Shown here: positions 29,202 through 40,125 of the stretch, piece after piece
Layout: the number at the start of each line of letters is the position of its first letter
How positions within the stretch are numbered: the first letter of the stretch is position 1
The notes under the pieces: model-generated
What the model saw: only the letters and a program-made list of their open reading frames with translations
What the model was told of the DNA's origin: nothing
Databases searched by the model: none
Position numbers and translations under genes: made by a program
Source: Mycoplasma tauri
GTDB taxonomy: Bacteria; Bacillota_I; Bacilli_A; Mycoplasmatales; Metamycoplasmataceae
Direction of reading: 5' to 3'
Assembly (NCBI RefSeq): GCF_016925555.1
Contig: NZ_CP070479.1
Location: forward strand, 620,001-684,000
Length of the DNA: 64,000 nt

Positions 29202-29918
29202 ATGCATAAAAAAAATAAATTATTCTCAATTTTATCTGTTGGTTCATTGGCTATGCCCCTTATAGTAATGAGTTGTGGAAGCAAATCAGAACCAGCATTA
29301 AAAGATGACACTGGAAATTTTTTTATAAAAATAAACAGTAATAATGAAGTTACTATAACAGGTACTAAACGTGTAATTTTTGAAAATAACGATAAATTAG
29401 GCTCAAAATCTAACATAGAAATTCCATCAAAATTAAAATATAAGGAAAATGATTATGATGTTGTTGCAATTGAAAATGAAGCTTTTTTGAAATATAATGC
29501 ATTAGAAAGTATAACAATTCCTTCTTCAGTAAAATTTATTGGCGAACGTGCATTTGAAGGGTGTGAAAACTTAAAAACAGTCATTTTTGCTGATAATTCA
29601 AACTTAATAAGAATTAAGAATGCTGCTTTTCAAAATTGCAAGAATTTAGAAACAATAATATTGCCTAAAAATATTAGAACTATTGACGAGTATGCTTTTG
29701 CAGAAATAAATAATGATAAGTTTAAAGTTGTAATAATTAATGAAGCTTCTAAAGATTTTAAAATACATTTTGGCAGAGACTCATTCAAAAATTCAAACAA
29801 TAAGTTCACTTTAACTTTTGAAAAATTAAGTGTTAATAATCTTGAAAAAGAATTAAATGAATTTTCAAAATTTATTGGAGTTAATGATTCACAAAGAATT
29901 ATATTTAACAAAAAATAA
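29202..29918 (+). CDS. BspA-like leucine-rich-repeat lipoprotein
   Basis: 238 aa. Lipoprotein signal MHKKNKLFSILSVGSLAMPLIVMSC with Cys25 lipidated. Residues about 75-175 hold four BspA-type (LRR_5) repeats: VVAIENEAFLKYNALESITIP, FIGERAFEGCENLKTVIF, RIKNAAFQNCKNLETIILP, TIDEYAF. BspA-type repeats in other bacteria mediate binding to host matrix or to other microbes; here that is inference. Shares the repeat type with the lipoprotein at 12073-14049. Monocistronic: ribosome-binding site GGGAG, terminator at the stop codon. Confidence 0.9.
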   Translation: MHKKNKLFSILSVGSLAMPLIVMSCGSKSEPALKDDTGNFFIKINSNNEVTITGTKRVIFENNDKLGSKSNIEIPSKLKYKENDYDVVAIENEAFLKYNALESITIPSSVKFIGERAFEGCENLKTVIFADNSNLIRIKNAAFQNCKNLETIILPKNIRTIDEYAFAEINNDKFKVVIINEASKDFKIHFGRDSFKNSNNKFTLTFEKLSVNNLEKELNEFSKFIGVNDSQRIIFNKK

Positions 29919-29936
29919 CAGGTTCGCCTGTTTTTT
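29917..29936 (+). terminator. Terminator after BspA-like lipoprotein
   Basis: AACAGG-TTCG-CCTGTT with a TTTTTT tail; the stem starts within the stop codon. Confidence 0.85.
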
Positions 29937-30075
29937 ATTACTAAAATAGCTATTTTTATAATTCAGAATTAAAATTAAATTTAAATATTTAAAAAATGAG
30001 AGATGTACTTAAACAATATATAATTAAAAATATTTATATTTAAATAAAATTTACAAAAAATAGAGGAGGAAATTT

Positions 30076-31437
30076 ATGTCTAATTATTATCAAATTGAAA
30101 GAGATGACAAAATATTATTAAAAGCTCAATATGAAGATTCACCAAAAAGCCATATTTATACAAATATAAGTAAAAAATCCGGGGCAATAACAGAGTTTTT
30201 ATCTGATAATGAAGCTTATATTTTTTTAGATAAAAAAGTTAAAAATTATTATCATTTGGTGGATATTATTGACAAAAAAATTTTAACCTCTGAAAGGGAA
30301 TATCAAATTGATATAGAATCATTTGTCAGAGAAGAAATAACATTAGAAGAAGTAACGAAAGCTTTTTACTCAAGAATAATTTTTCATAATGCAACTTTAT
30401 TTAATATAAAGAAAGAAAACAAACCAAAAAATAATTACACATTTTTATTTAAAGACAAGTCATTAGAAAAATATGCTAACAAATTGGAAATTATAGGTGA
30501 AAATAGAAATTTATGTAGAAACTATCAAGTCATGCCCGAAAACTACTGTAATTCAGTCGAATTAGCAAATTTTGTTAAAAAAGATTTTGCCAATTTGCCT
30601 GATGTTAAAATTACTATTCTAGATAAAAATAAAATTAAAGAATTAGGCATGAATTTAATTCTTGCTGTTAATAGAGGATCAACTCATGAACCAAGAGTTG
30701 TGATCATAGAATATAATGGCGATCCTACTTCAAATGAAAAAACAACTTTTGTTGGTAAAGGCATAACTTTTGACACTGGTGGAGTTAATACAAAAGGTTA
30801 TCATATGGAAGGAATGAAATATGATATGAGTGGCTCTGTTATAGTTGCTTATGTCCTAAAATCATTAGCTGAATTAAAGGTTAAGAAAAATGTTGCTGCC
30901 ATTATGTGCATAACCGATAATCGTCTAGATGGTGATGCTGTTTTGCCTCAAAACGTTTACAAATCTATGTCTGGAATTTCAGTAGAAATAACAGATACTG
31001 ATGCAGAAGGTAGATTAGTTCTAGCTGATGGACTTTATTATGGCGCAACTGTGCTAAAATCAACCACTTTAATTGATATGGCTACACTAACAGGTTCTGT
31101 TGTTAGAGCACTTGGCAAAACATACTCAGGAATTTGAGCAACAAATGATGAGAAGTGAACAAGATTCAAAAATGCTGCCATTAGAGCAAAAGAAAAAGTT
31201 TGAAGATTGCCTTTTCATGAAGACTTTCATGAACCAAACCAAGCAAGCATTACTGCAGACTTAAATAACTACAATGAAAAAGAACTTTCTGATTCAAATA
31301 CAGCAGCCATGTTTTTAAAAGAATTCACAAACAATGTTGATTATATACATTGCGACATAGCAGGTACAGCTGACATTGATAATAAGCCTATGGGAGTTTT
31401 AGTTGAAACACTTGTTGAGTTTGTTATAAATGATTAA
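30076..31437 (+). CDS. pepA: M17 leucyl aminopeptidase
   Basis: 453 aa cytosolic metallopeptidase releasing N-terminal residues from peptides. The C-terminal catalytic domain has the two-metal site: Lys228 and Asp233 in GKGITFDTGG, then Asp309 and Glu311 in the signature DTDAEGRLVLAD (the usual first Asn is Asp here) with catalytic Arg313. The N-terminal domain (1-150) is poorly conserved, as usual for the family. Ribosome-binding site GAGGAGG. Monocistronic, with its own terminator. Peptide breakdown is central in an organism with few amino-acid biosynthesis genes. Confidence 0.96.
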
Positions 31438-31445
31438 TACTAAAG

Positions 31446-31470
31446 TGCAGTTAGTTGCTGCATTTTTTTA
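31446..31470 (+). terminator. pepA terminator
   Basis: TGCAG/CTGCA stem followed by TTTTTTT, starting 9 bp after the pepA stop. Confidence 0.75.
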
Positions 31471-31516
31471 TAAAAAATTTTTGTATATTTTAATTTTAGT
31501 ATAAAATAATAGGTAT

Positions 31517-31590
31517 GCAAATGTAGTTCAATGGTAGAACACAAGCTTGCCATGCTTGATACGGGGGTTCAATTCCCCTCATTTGCTCCA
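31517..31590 (+). tRNA. tRNA-Gly (anticodon GCC)
   Basis: 74 nt including an encoded CCA. Acceptor GCAAATG/CATTTGC, anticodon stem CAAGC/GCTTG with loop TTGCCAT (anticodon GCC), TPsiC arm GGGGTTCAATTCCCC. A TATAAA box at 31500-31505 sits 11 bp upstream and is the likely -10 element. Confidence 0.96.
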
Positions 31591-31611
31591 TATATCCACA
31601 AAGGATTCTAT

Positions 31612-31638
31612 AAGTAGCTTATTAAAAGCTACTTTTTG
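31612..31638 (+). terminator. tRNA-Gly terminator
   Basis: AAGTAGCTT / AAGCTACTT nine-base stem, loop ATTAA, then TTTTG. Confidence 0.8.
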
Positions 31639-31682
31639 TTTCAAAATAAATTGCTGAGTCTAAAAAGTTTTTATTTAATAAA

Positions 31683-31713
31683 AAATAAGCACAACCTTAA
31701 TTTGTGCTTATTT
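31683..31713. terminator. Bidirectional terminator at pgk 3' end
   Basis: 12-bp perfect stem AAATAAGCACAA / TTGTGCTTATTT with a seven-base loop; A/T-rich on both flanks. It lies 11 bp downstream of the pgk stop on the minus strand. Confidence 0.8.
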
Positions 31714-31723
31714 ATTTTCTATT

Positions 31724-32911
31724 TTATTTGTCTTGAATTGCTGCTACACCAGGTAGTTCATGACCTTGGAGAAACTCAAGAGATGCGCCACCACCAGTAG
31801 AAACGTGTGAAAAGTGTTTTTCCATACCTAATTTTTGAACAGCAGCAACAGAATCACCACCTCCAACAACTGAGTAGCATGATGGACCTAACTTAGCAAT
31901 AGCTTGTGCTATTTCTAATGTTCCTTTACTAAAATGATTAAATTCAGCAACACCCATTGGCCCGTTTCAAATAACAGTTTTGGCGTCAACAAGTGATTCT
32001 TTAAATAAATTAATTGATTTAGGACCTATATCCATGCCCATTAAATCATCTGGAATATTAAGATCGCAAATAACTGGCTCTACATCTGCAAATTCCTTTG
32101 TACATGCATTATCAAGTGGAAGAATAACTTTGTTACCGTATTTAGCTAAGAAATCTTTTGCAAATTCAATTAAATCATTTTCAAGTAATGAAGTACCTAC
32201 AGAATAACCTAAAGCTTTTTTGAATGTATATGACATTCCACCACCTATAATCATTTTATCAACAGCAGTTATTAAGTTTTCTAGAACTTTAATTTTGTCA
32301 CTAACTTTTGCGCCACCAACAATGGCTACAAATGGATGAGCTGGGTTAGTAATAGCTTTTGATAATGATTCAACTTCTTGTTGCATTAAGTAACCAAGAG
32401 CTGATTCTTTAATGTAAGTTGAAATACCAACATTGGATGCATGAGCTCTATGTGCTGTTCCAAAAGCATCATTAATAAATACATCTCCAAGAGAAGCTCA
32501 ATATTTAGCTAATTCAGGGTTGTTTTTACTTTCAGCTTTTCCGTTTAAGTCTTCAAAACGGGTATTTTGAACTAAAATAATATGGCCTGGCTTCATATTA
32601 CTAATAGCATTTTCTAATTCTTTTCCTCTTGTAGAATCTACAAATAAAACAGGTTTTTCAAGTAATCTAGATAATTCAATTGACACAGGGAATAAATCAT
32701 TTTTAACTATATCGCCTTGTTCCTTAATTCTGCCCAAATGAGAAAATAGGATTAATTTTCCTCCATCATTAATAACTTTCTTAATTGTTGGTAAAGCGGC
32801 AATAATTCTCTTATTTGAAGTGATAATGCCATTTTTAATAGGAACATTAAAGTCTACTCTCATTAAAACTTTTTTGTTCTTAAGTTCAATATCATTAATT
32901 GTTTTTTTCAT
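31724..32911 (-). CDS. pgk: Phosphoglycerate kinase
   Basis: 395 aa glycolytic enzyme that converts 1,3-bisphosphoglycerate and ADP to 3-phosphoglycerate and ATP. N-terminal substrate domain with [10 protein letters not shown] and FSHLGR, hinge, and nucleotide domain with [15 protein letters not shown] and the C-terminal GGGDSVAA and [11 protein letters not shown] glycine loops. Full length. Monocistronic on the minus strand; in organisms lacking respiration this is a main site of substrate-level ATP formation. Confidence 0.98.
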
Positions 32912-33246
32912 GTTGACCTTCCGCAGTTTTTAAATATTTTTAATTATATAAAAATTATTGTTCTAATTACAGATAAATATTTTTATTAGGTCTATCTAAA
33001 AAGAATCATATAGATGAACATAATAAAATGAGTGTTGCTGCCTTCTGTACACAAACAATTTGGATTTCAATAGTATTTTTGATGTTTATTTTATAAAGTG
33101 GCAAGCACAAAAAATAAAATAACTAGTAATACAATAAAATATTTTGGTTTTAATAGAGCTTGTTAGTTTCTAATAATATTAACATTTAATTTTATTTAAT
33201 ATAATTATTAATAATTAACATTTGTTTTCTAACATGGGGGTTTTAT
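32912..33246. other. 335-bp intergenic region with a possible stem structure
   Basis: No ORF. It must hold the pgk promoter (minus) and the promoter for the gene at 33247 (plus). A segment with more G and C than its surroundings contains GTGTTGCTGCCT (33032-33043), which can pair imperfectly with AAGTGGCAAGCAC (33096-33108) around a 50-nt AT-rich loop. I could not match it to a known small RNA. Confidence 0.35.
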
Positions 33247-36204
33247 ATGTCTAATCGTTCCTTTTTTAATAAGCCTGACCAGGATAAATTTTTAAATAGT
33301 GAATATACAAATGAACTATCTAATTTTAGAATTGAAAGTTCAGAAGAAAAAATAGATACATCATTTTTTAACTCCATTAGAAACATAAATAATAGAATTA
33401 TTTCAGATATTGGTGATGGAGCAAACTCACTAAATGATTTAACAATTGTGGCTATAGCAAAAGCTTTTTGTAAAATTGATGATCCTTACAAAAAAGAAGA
33501 GAAAAAAATTTTTCTTATTTCTGATAGCAAAATGAAGTCACAAATGTTTTTAAATATTTTTGCTCGTGTTTTAACTGAAAACAACTATAAAATATTCTCA
33601 ATTGATGAATCTTATCATGCACCCTTGAATATTCAAAAATATGCTTCAATTAGAAATAAATGTGAAATTATTGTTACTTTTCAATCTTGCAATGGCGATG
33701 ACAAAAAAATGCAAATTTTATTTAATAACAAAAATGGTTCGCCATTTGATGATGAAAAAATGCAAAAAATAATGTCTGAAATGTCTAGAACTAACCTTCT
33801 TGAAATTAATTTACCAGAACTTCCCGCAAAAATTAATTATGATCTTTCTCATTTAAACTACATAAATGAAATTGTAGAACATTACAAAGACAACAAATAT
33901 TTGGGAGAAAAATTCATAAAATTTGGTATAGATTTTTCAGATGCATCAAGCTATGATTTTTTTACTAGCGGATTTGATAAATTAAAACTTAATTACTTTT
34001 CTAAAAAAAGAAATAAAGATTCTAATTACTACCATGTAGATAATCAAAAATATCTCATGCCAATTTACTGAAAAGGCTTATTTAAAGGTTCAAAAGCAAA
34101 TTTTGTTATTAATCAACAATGCACAGGAATTAATTTATGCATCAAACACAAATCTGTTTTTAAATTTTTTAAATCTGATGAATTAGCAGCCATTTATTTA
34201 CATTTTTTAATAAACGAAGATTTAAAATTGACTAAAGAGGAATTAAGCCGTTTTATTATTGCTAAAAATAGTTACGTTGGTTCTTTGACAAAAAAAATAG
34301 CTGAAATTAATGGAATTCAAACTTATGACTTTATAAATAAGTCAACTATTCATGATATAGTTAAAAAAACTAACAAAAAACTTCTTTTTGCATTCACAGC
34401 CAGCAACGAATTTTTATCGCATAATTCAATAAATAAAAACTTTGATGGTTATCAATTCTTATTTGAAATTTTAAGAATGATCAATTACTATAAGGTTGAA
34501 AAGAATAAAGATTTATTTGACATCTTAAAAGAAATATATCAAACTTATGGACAACATCAATTATGTGTTAAGTCTTATGAAATGAATTTTGACAGCGCTA
34601 AAAGATTTATACAAAGAATAAAACAAGTTGAAAAAATAAGTGATAAATATAAAATTGTTAGATTTCAAGAGTTGTCAAATATTGATAATTTATATAATGT
34701 TTACCAACTTTCATTTCAAAATAAAGAATCAACGTATATTAAATATAATCAGGCGTTAAATTCTATCCAAATATATTGTGAAACACTAGAAAACAAAAAA
34801 GAAGATAATAGAGAATTAACAATGGTTGTTCGTAATCATGAGATAGTAAATGGACTTGTTGATCTAAAAGAAGATAATCAGGAAAGCAAAGTTTCCAAAA
34901 AATCAATTATTAAATTTAGTTTTTATTTTGCTATTTTTGCTGCCATAATTTTATTTTTGTTTTATACAGTTTACAAAATTGATGATGGCAATAATGATGG
35001 GCCAATAGCTGTTATGTCAGCAATTATAAAAAAACTTTATGTCAGGTTTGATGCCCCTGGTAACTCTAGACATGTAAATGATGGATATCTTGCAAGAGCT
35101 GCTTTTGCTTTTATGTGTTTATCATTTCTAGCAGTAGCAATTATTCAAGCATGAGTATTCAAAAAATTAATCAAATTACAAGGTGGAAAAGTAAAATGAC
35201 GAGATGTTTTTACTGGTTCTGCAATAGGGTTGATTATTCAAACTCTTACTCCAAAATCAATTGGAGGGGACTTAGCAACATATTGATACCTTAGAAGAAG
35301 AGATGTATCAAGACCTATAATGATGTCTTCTATTGTAGTTAACACATTTATATGACAAATAACAAATATTATTTCTACAATCATCTTTGTTCCCATGGGT
35401 GTTGCTGCATATAAGAATTTCTTTAGTGGAGATAATCCTATAGTAGCTTTCTTTATTATTATGTTAATTCTAGGGCTAATATTCGACACAGGGCTAGCTA
35501 TTATATTGCTGGTAATGACAGTAAGTATTAAGGTTCAAAATTTTTTAATTAAAATTATTGTTTTAATGGCTGAATGACTACCATTTATAAAATCTTATGA
35601 TCCTTTTGCTATTAAGGCTAAATTTAAATATGAAATGTTTAACATTAGACAATGTATGAAAAAGACATTTAAAAATCCATGGCATTTTATTGAAATGGTA
35701 ATTATAAAAATGATACCACTGTTAATTTCACCTACTGCACTGCAAGCCAAATCGCTTGATATTGTTAAACCGGATATTCAATATGGATATTATATAAACA
35801 TGACAGTTCAAAGCACTCTTACTCGTGTTGCAAATGCAATTTCATTAACTCCCGGTGGCACAGGAACTAGTGATTTCTTATATAAATCTATAGTTCTTGA
35901 TTCAATACAAAGTACAGCCTACGATGGCAAGAATCAATATTCTAATGCTGGTATAATAACAGCAATGTCAACATTAGGCACAGTTATAATTGCTTCATTG
36001 GTTTCTGCTATATTACTTATGTTGGTTTATATTGGTGAACGTAGAGTTGACTACTATAAAAAGAAAACAAAAAATCTCAAATTATTAATGAACAATAATT
36101 TAAATAAAAAAATAAAAACAACTACAAAATATTACAAAATTTCATTCTCACTTTTTTACCTAGCAATAATTGTATTAACACCAATTTTTATTTTTGTAGG
36201 CTAA
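33247..36204 (+). CDS. Pseudo-phosphoglucomutase fused to flippase-like (UPF0104/MprF-TM) membrane domain
   Basis: 985 aa. Residues about 550-985 are a polytopic membrane domain with the pattern of the LPG-synthase TM/UPF0104 family (IIQTLTPKSIGGDLATYWYLRR; NAISLTPGGTGTSDFLYK). Residues 1-545 follow bacterial phosphoglucomutase (PgcA) from end to end. The segment GANSLNDLTIVAIAKAF aligns with GxNRLNxYTI..., IFLISDSKMKS with the DSR strand, and ELAAIYLHFLI...IAEINGIQTYDF and LFDILKEIYQTYGQ with domains III and IV. All four active-site loops are lost: TASHNP is TFQSCN (144-149, Ser to Gln146), the Mg loop DPDADR is NQQCTGIN (289-296), GYEES is AFTAS (382-386), and RPSGTEPK is KYNQALNS (499-506). 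It is therefore likely a sugar-phosphate-sensing or structural module rather than an enzyme. The fold assignment is mine, from pattern; monocistronic. Confidence 0.75.
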
Positions 36205-36219
36205 AAATAGATAATAATA

Positions 36220-36243
36220 AAAAATGGGCTCGAACCCATTTTT
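36220..36243. terminator. Bidirectional terminator between converging genes
   Basis: Nine-base perfect stem AAAAATGGG / CCCATTTTT around CTCGAA, between the 33247-36204 gene (plus) and ptsI (minus); A/T runs on both flanks. Confidence 0.85.
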
Positions 36244-36253
36244 ATTTTCTTTA

Positions 36254-37960
36254 TTATTTAACATATTTTGAAACAAGCTTAATAACATCAGCTTCTGAAT
36301 CGGATTCAATAGCTTCACGAGCAATTTGTTCCATTTCTTTTTTAGATAAAGAATTAATAAGTTTTCTTGTACGCAAAACGCTACCTGCACCAACTGAAAA
36401 CTCATCAAGTCCAAGTCCAAGAAGGATTGGGGCAGCCATTGGTTCACCAGCCATTTCTCCACACATACCAGCTCATTTTCCATGTTTGTGAGCACCATCA
36501 ATAATCATTTTTATTAATCTTAAAATTGATGGATTTAAAGGTTGGTAAAGATATGCGATTGATTCGTTCATTCTATCAGCAGCCATAGAATATTGAATTA
36601 AATCATTTGTGCCAATTGAAACAAAATCAGCATATTTACAAAATTGATCAGATAGAACAGCAGCTGCAGGAGTTTCCATCATCAAACCAACTTGAATTTC
36701 ATTTGATTTAGCAATATTTTTATTTACTTTTGCAACTTCTTCATAAGCTTCTAAGTAAATATCTTTAGCAGCTTGAAACTCTGGAACATTTGTAATCATT
36801 GGGAACATTATTGCAACTTTTCCAAACTCGCTAGCACGGATAATAGCTCTCAATTGTGTTTTAAAAATTTCTTTGTGTTGTGGATCTAAACATAAACGAA
36901 TTGCTCTATAACCTAAAAATGGATTCATTTCTTCTGGGAATTTATAATATTGCAATGTTTTATCACCACCAATGTCAAGTGTTCTAATAACAACCTGTTT
37001 GCCTTTCATAGCTTCAGCAACAGCTTTATAAGCTTCGAATTGCTCATCTTCTGTTGGTCAGTGATCATTGTCCATATACAAGAATTCTGTTCTAAATAAT
37101 CCAACTACTTCAGCATCATTTTCAAGAACGGCATCTATATCTTTTACTCCGCCAATATTAGCTCCAATTTCAACATGATGGCCATCTGTTGTAACAGTTT
37201 CTTTCCCTTTTAAACTTTGAATCATTTTTAAATATTCATTATATTCTTCAAGAAGTTTAGAATATTTATCTAATTCTTCCTTATTTGGGTTAATAACCAA
37301 TGTACCAGTTGTTCCGTTTAAGGCTATAATATCCCCATTTTCGCAATTTTCAAGAGCATTATTTGCGCCAACAACACTTGGTATATTCATGCTTCTTGCC
37401 ATAATGGCTGTATGTGAAGTTGTGCCACCAATATTAGTTACAAAACCTTTAACATATTTTTTGTCTAATTGTACAGTTTGAGAAGGAGTTAGATCTTTAG
37501 CTACAATAATAACTTCATCCCTAATAGCACTTAAATTAGGTTCTTGTATACCGTTGAAAAAATATAAGAATTTATTCAAAATATCCCTAATATCAGCAGC
37601 TCTTTCTTTCATGTATGCATCATCCATTTGATCGAAAATTGCAGCCATATTACTAAAATATTCATTTGTTGCAAAAATAGCTGATTGTCCACTTTTAATG
37701 GCATTTATAATATCTTCTGCAGCAGCAGGATCTTGTGCTATTTGTAAATGGGCACCAAAAATTTCTTTTTGTTCTTGAGTCTTTGCTATTTCAATTGTAT
37801 TTTTAATATCCTTTGTAATTTTTTCAATTGCCTTTTGAAATAAATCAATTTCAGCAACTTCTCCATTTGATTTGTTAGGAATTTCAATTGGTAATTCTTC
37901 AATTTTAAAAACTTTAGCAATGGCAATCCCTTTTGAAGCACCTATCCCTTTTATTTGCAT
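36254..37960 (-). CDS. ptsI: PTS enzyme I (phosphoenolpyruvate-protein phosphotransferase)
   Basis: 568 aa. It takes phosphate from PEP and passes it to HPr, feeding all PTS permeases including the ascorbate system downstream. HPr-binding N-terminal domain with the phospho-His in [13 protein letters not shown] (His183); PEP-binding TIM-barrel with [25 protein letters not shown] and the catalytic Cys in [12 protein letters not shown]. Several TGA-Trp codons. Divergent from the RpiR regulator with only 48 bp between start codons, so the two promoters overlap. No ptsH or crr in the window. Confidence 0.98.
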
Positions 37961-38008
37961 TTTTTTACCTCTTTAAATTTAAAATTTTAATTTATTATAA
38001 TTATTAAT

Positions 38009-38887
38009 ATGACATACTCAAATAAAACTAATGTAAAACGCCCTATTTTATCTGAAAACACTTACTTAACTAAAAGCGAGAAAAATATTTTAAAATTTAT
38101 AAATAGCTTTGAAAAAAACGAATTTGACTTATCTATAGTTGAATTAGCAAAAATTTCAAAAACATCTGAATCTTCAGTAAGCCGTTTTGTAAAAAAATAT
38201 GGTTACAAAGACTATCGCTCTTTTATAGCTGCAATAAATATTAAATTATCAAACTTTACAAAAATGTACCCTATAGAATATGATGAAAACAATAATCTAA
38301 ATCCGTTTACCGTTATTCACTCTTCATATAAGTTTGCAATTGATAATATTAGCACTGAAAATGTAATATATAAATGCAAAAAAGCTTCTAAATTAATTAA
38401 TAATTCAAATAAAATATTTATTTATGGTTCTGGTTCAAGCCAGAGAATAAGCGCGGACTTGGCCGCTAATTTAATAAAACTTGGTATGTCAGTGGTTTCA
38501 AATCCAGATTTTCATATATTTTTCCCTTGTTTGGCTAATGGTAACCATAATGATCTCTTAATTGTTTTTTCTAACAATTTAAAATCAAACGAATCTCATT
38601 TCGTTATTAAAAATGCAAATAAGAATAACATAAAGGTTATAGCCATTACTTCAGCACAAGAGAATGAAAACAAGAACAATAATCTAAATGTCAATCTCAT
38701 GATAAATTATGAAAAAATTCATAATGATTCATTACTTGTCCCTGTTAGTTCAAAGGTCTCTCAAATGCTTATTGGAAATATGCTTTTTGAGGCTTTAATA
38801 TACAATAATCCGGAAAATTACAATAAACTACAAAAAACTTCTGAGCTTATTGATGAGTGAGCTCAAATTGACAAAAATCACAGCTAA
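38009..38887 (+). CDS. RpiR/MurR-family transcriptional regulator (HTH + SIS)
   Basis: 292 aa. N-terminal HTH_6 domain (about 20-95): SIVELAKISKTSESSVSRFVKKYGYKDYRSF is the RpiR-type helix-turn-helix (about residues 43-74). C-terminal SIS sugar-phosphate-binding domain (about 125-285): IFIYGSGSSQRISADLAANLIKLG and LLIVFSNNLKSNES. Family members are usually repressors released by a phosphosugar. Divergent from ptsI, and tail-to-tail with the ascorbate operon, so an ascorbate-derived phosphosugar is a sensible ligand and the two palindromes at 45.5-45.6 kb sensible operators; both are inference. No clear ribosome-binding site, suggesting a leaderless or weakly translated mRNA. Ends in TGA-Trp...NHS then TAA. 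Confidence 0.9.
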
Positions 38888-38895
38888 TTAAATTT

Positions 38896-39387
38896 CTAAG
38901 ATGATTCATTATTTGTTTCATCTTTTTTTACCTTTTTTATTTCAAATTCTTTTTTTCGGTAAATAAATTCTAATTTTTCGCCTTCTTCTAAATTATAATC
39001 TTTTAACTCTTCTTTAAACGTATAGGTGGGAATACAAAATATCAAACCTTTTTTAATATATTCTAATGAAAGATCATCTAAAACAACGACTATAGAATCT
39101 AAAATATTAAATTCAAGACTATTACCATTAGATAATAAAGTGCTTGTATTTACAGAAATACCTGTTTTAAGGGCTTTTTGAACAGAATTAAATGTTTTGA
39201 AAAGAGGATCTTTATTAAGATCAATTATCCCACCTGGATAATGATGTAAATCACAATGAATAATTAAATCCTCTATATTTTTGAAAGGGCGAGCAGCTCA
39301 TAATCTTCTAGAAAATGTCCAAATTGATGGTTGATATCAATATGCGCCACTTACAAAATTAACTCTATGTGTTTTTAATTTTTTCAT
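38896..39387 (-). CDS. Hypothetical protein at the end of the ascorbate operon
   Basis: 163 aa, soluble, starting MKKLKTHRVNFVSGAYWYQPSIW and ending in a Lys/Glu-rich tail. Mixed alpha/beta composition with an acidic FNILDSIVVVLDDLSLEYIKKG stretch (about residues 93-115); no membrane segment, no metal motif I can name. The order of strands is vaguely reminiscent of small DUF402-type phosphatase-like proteins but I do not regard that as established. It begins 6 bp after the ulaF stop, so it is probably translated from the ula mRNA. The stop lies 9 bp from the end of the convergent RpiR gene, with no evident terminator between. Confidence 0.75.
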
Positions 39388-39392
39388 TTTAA

Positions 39393-40124
39393 TTATTTTT
39401 GACCATAGTAAGCATTCTTACCATGTTTTCTATTGTAGTGTTTTTCAACCAAAGCTTCTTGTGCAACTGGAGCAGTATTATTTGAAATTATCAAAGTTTT
39501 TATTGCCATCTTAGCAACTTCTTCTAGTGTTAAAGCTAAATCAACAGCAGCTTTTGGAGATTTAAATGATCAAACAAATGGACCGTGTTCTTTAACAAGA
39601 GTAGCGCTTGTTGCTTTTCAATCCAAATTTCTTTGTTTAAAAGTTTCAATGATTACTAAACCTGTGTTGTGCTCATATTCACCATTAATTTCCTCTGGGG
39701 TGAGTGCTCTGGCACATGGAACTGGGCCATAAAAATTATCGGCATGGGTTGTACCAAAACAAGGTATGTCTTTTCCAGATTGAGCAAAAGCAACAGCATT
39801 TGGGCTATGTGTATGAACAATACCTCAAATACCTGGGTTTTCTTTATATAACAATGTATGTGTTGGTGTGTCACTTGATGGTTTATATTTTGAATCATAA
39901 ACATTGTTTTCCATATCAGTTATAACCATATCTTCAGGTTTTAGTGTTGAATAGTCAACACCTGATGGCTTAATAACCATATATTTTCTATCTTTTGTTA
40001 TACCTGAAACATTACCTCAAGTGTGAATAACAAGATTATATTTAACTAGAAGCATATTTGCATCATAAACTTCCTGTTTAAGTACTTTTATTTCTTCTTC
40101 ATATTTCTTATCAATTTGACTCAT
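39393..40124 (-). CDS. ulaF: L-ribulose-5-phosphate 4-epimerase
   Basis: 243 aa class II aldolase-fold, zinc-dependent enzyme that converts L-ribulose-5-P to D-xylulose-5-P, the exit of the ascorbate pathway into central metabolism. GNVSG (37-41), SSDTPTHT (83-90), and zinc ligands in HTHSP (His104, His106) and near KEHGPF (about His185). Normal family length (about 230). Starts 1 bp after the ulaE stop codon. Last recognised pathway gene of the minus-strand operon. Confidence 0.96.
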
Positions 40125-40125
40125 T

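Noticed and set aside
33030-33060. SRP (4.5S-like) RNA on the minus strand, from GAAGGCAGCA
   Set aside because: The required 5' UCAGG partner motif and symmetric loop are absent, and no compact hairpin of SRP type can be drawn.
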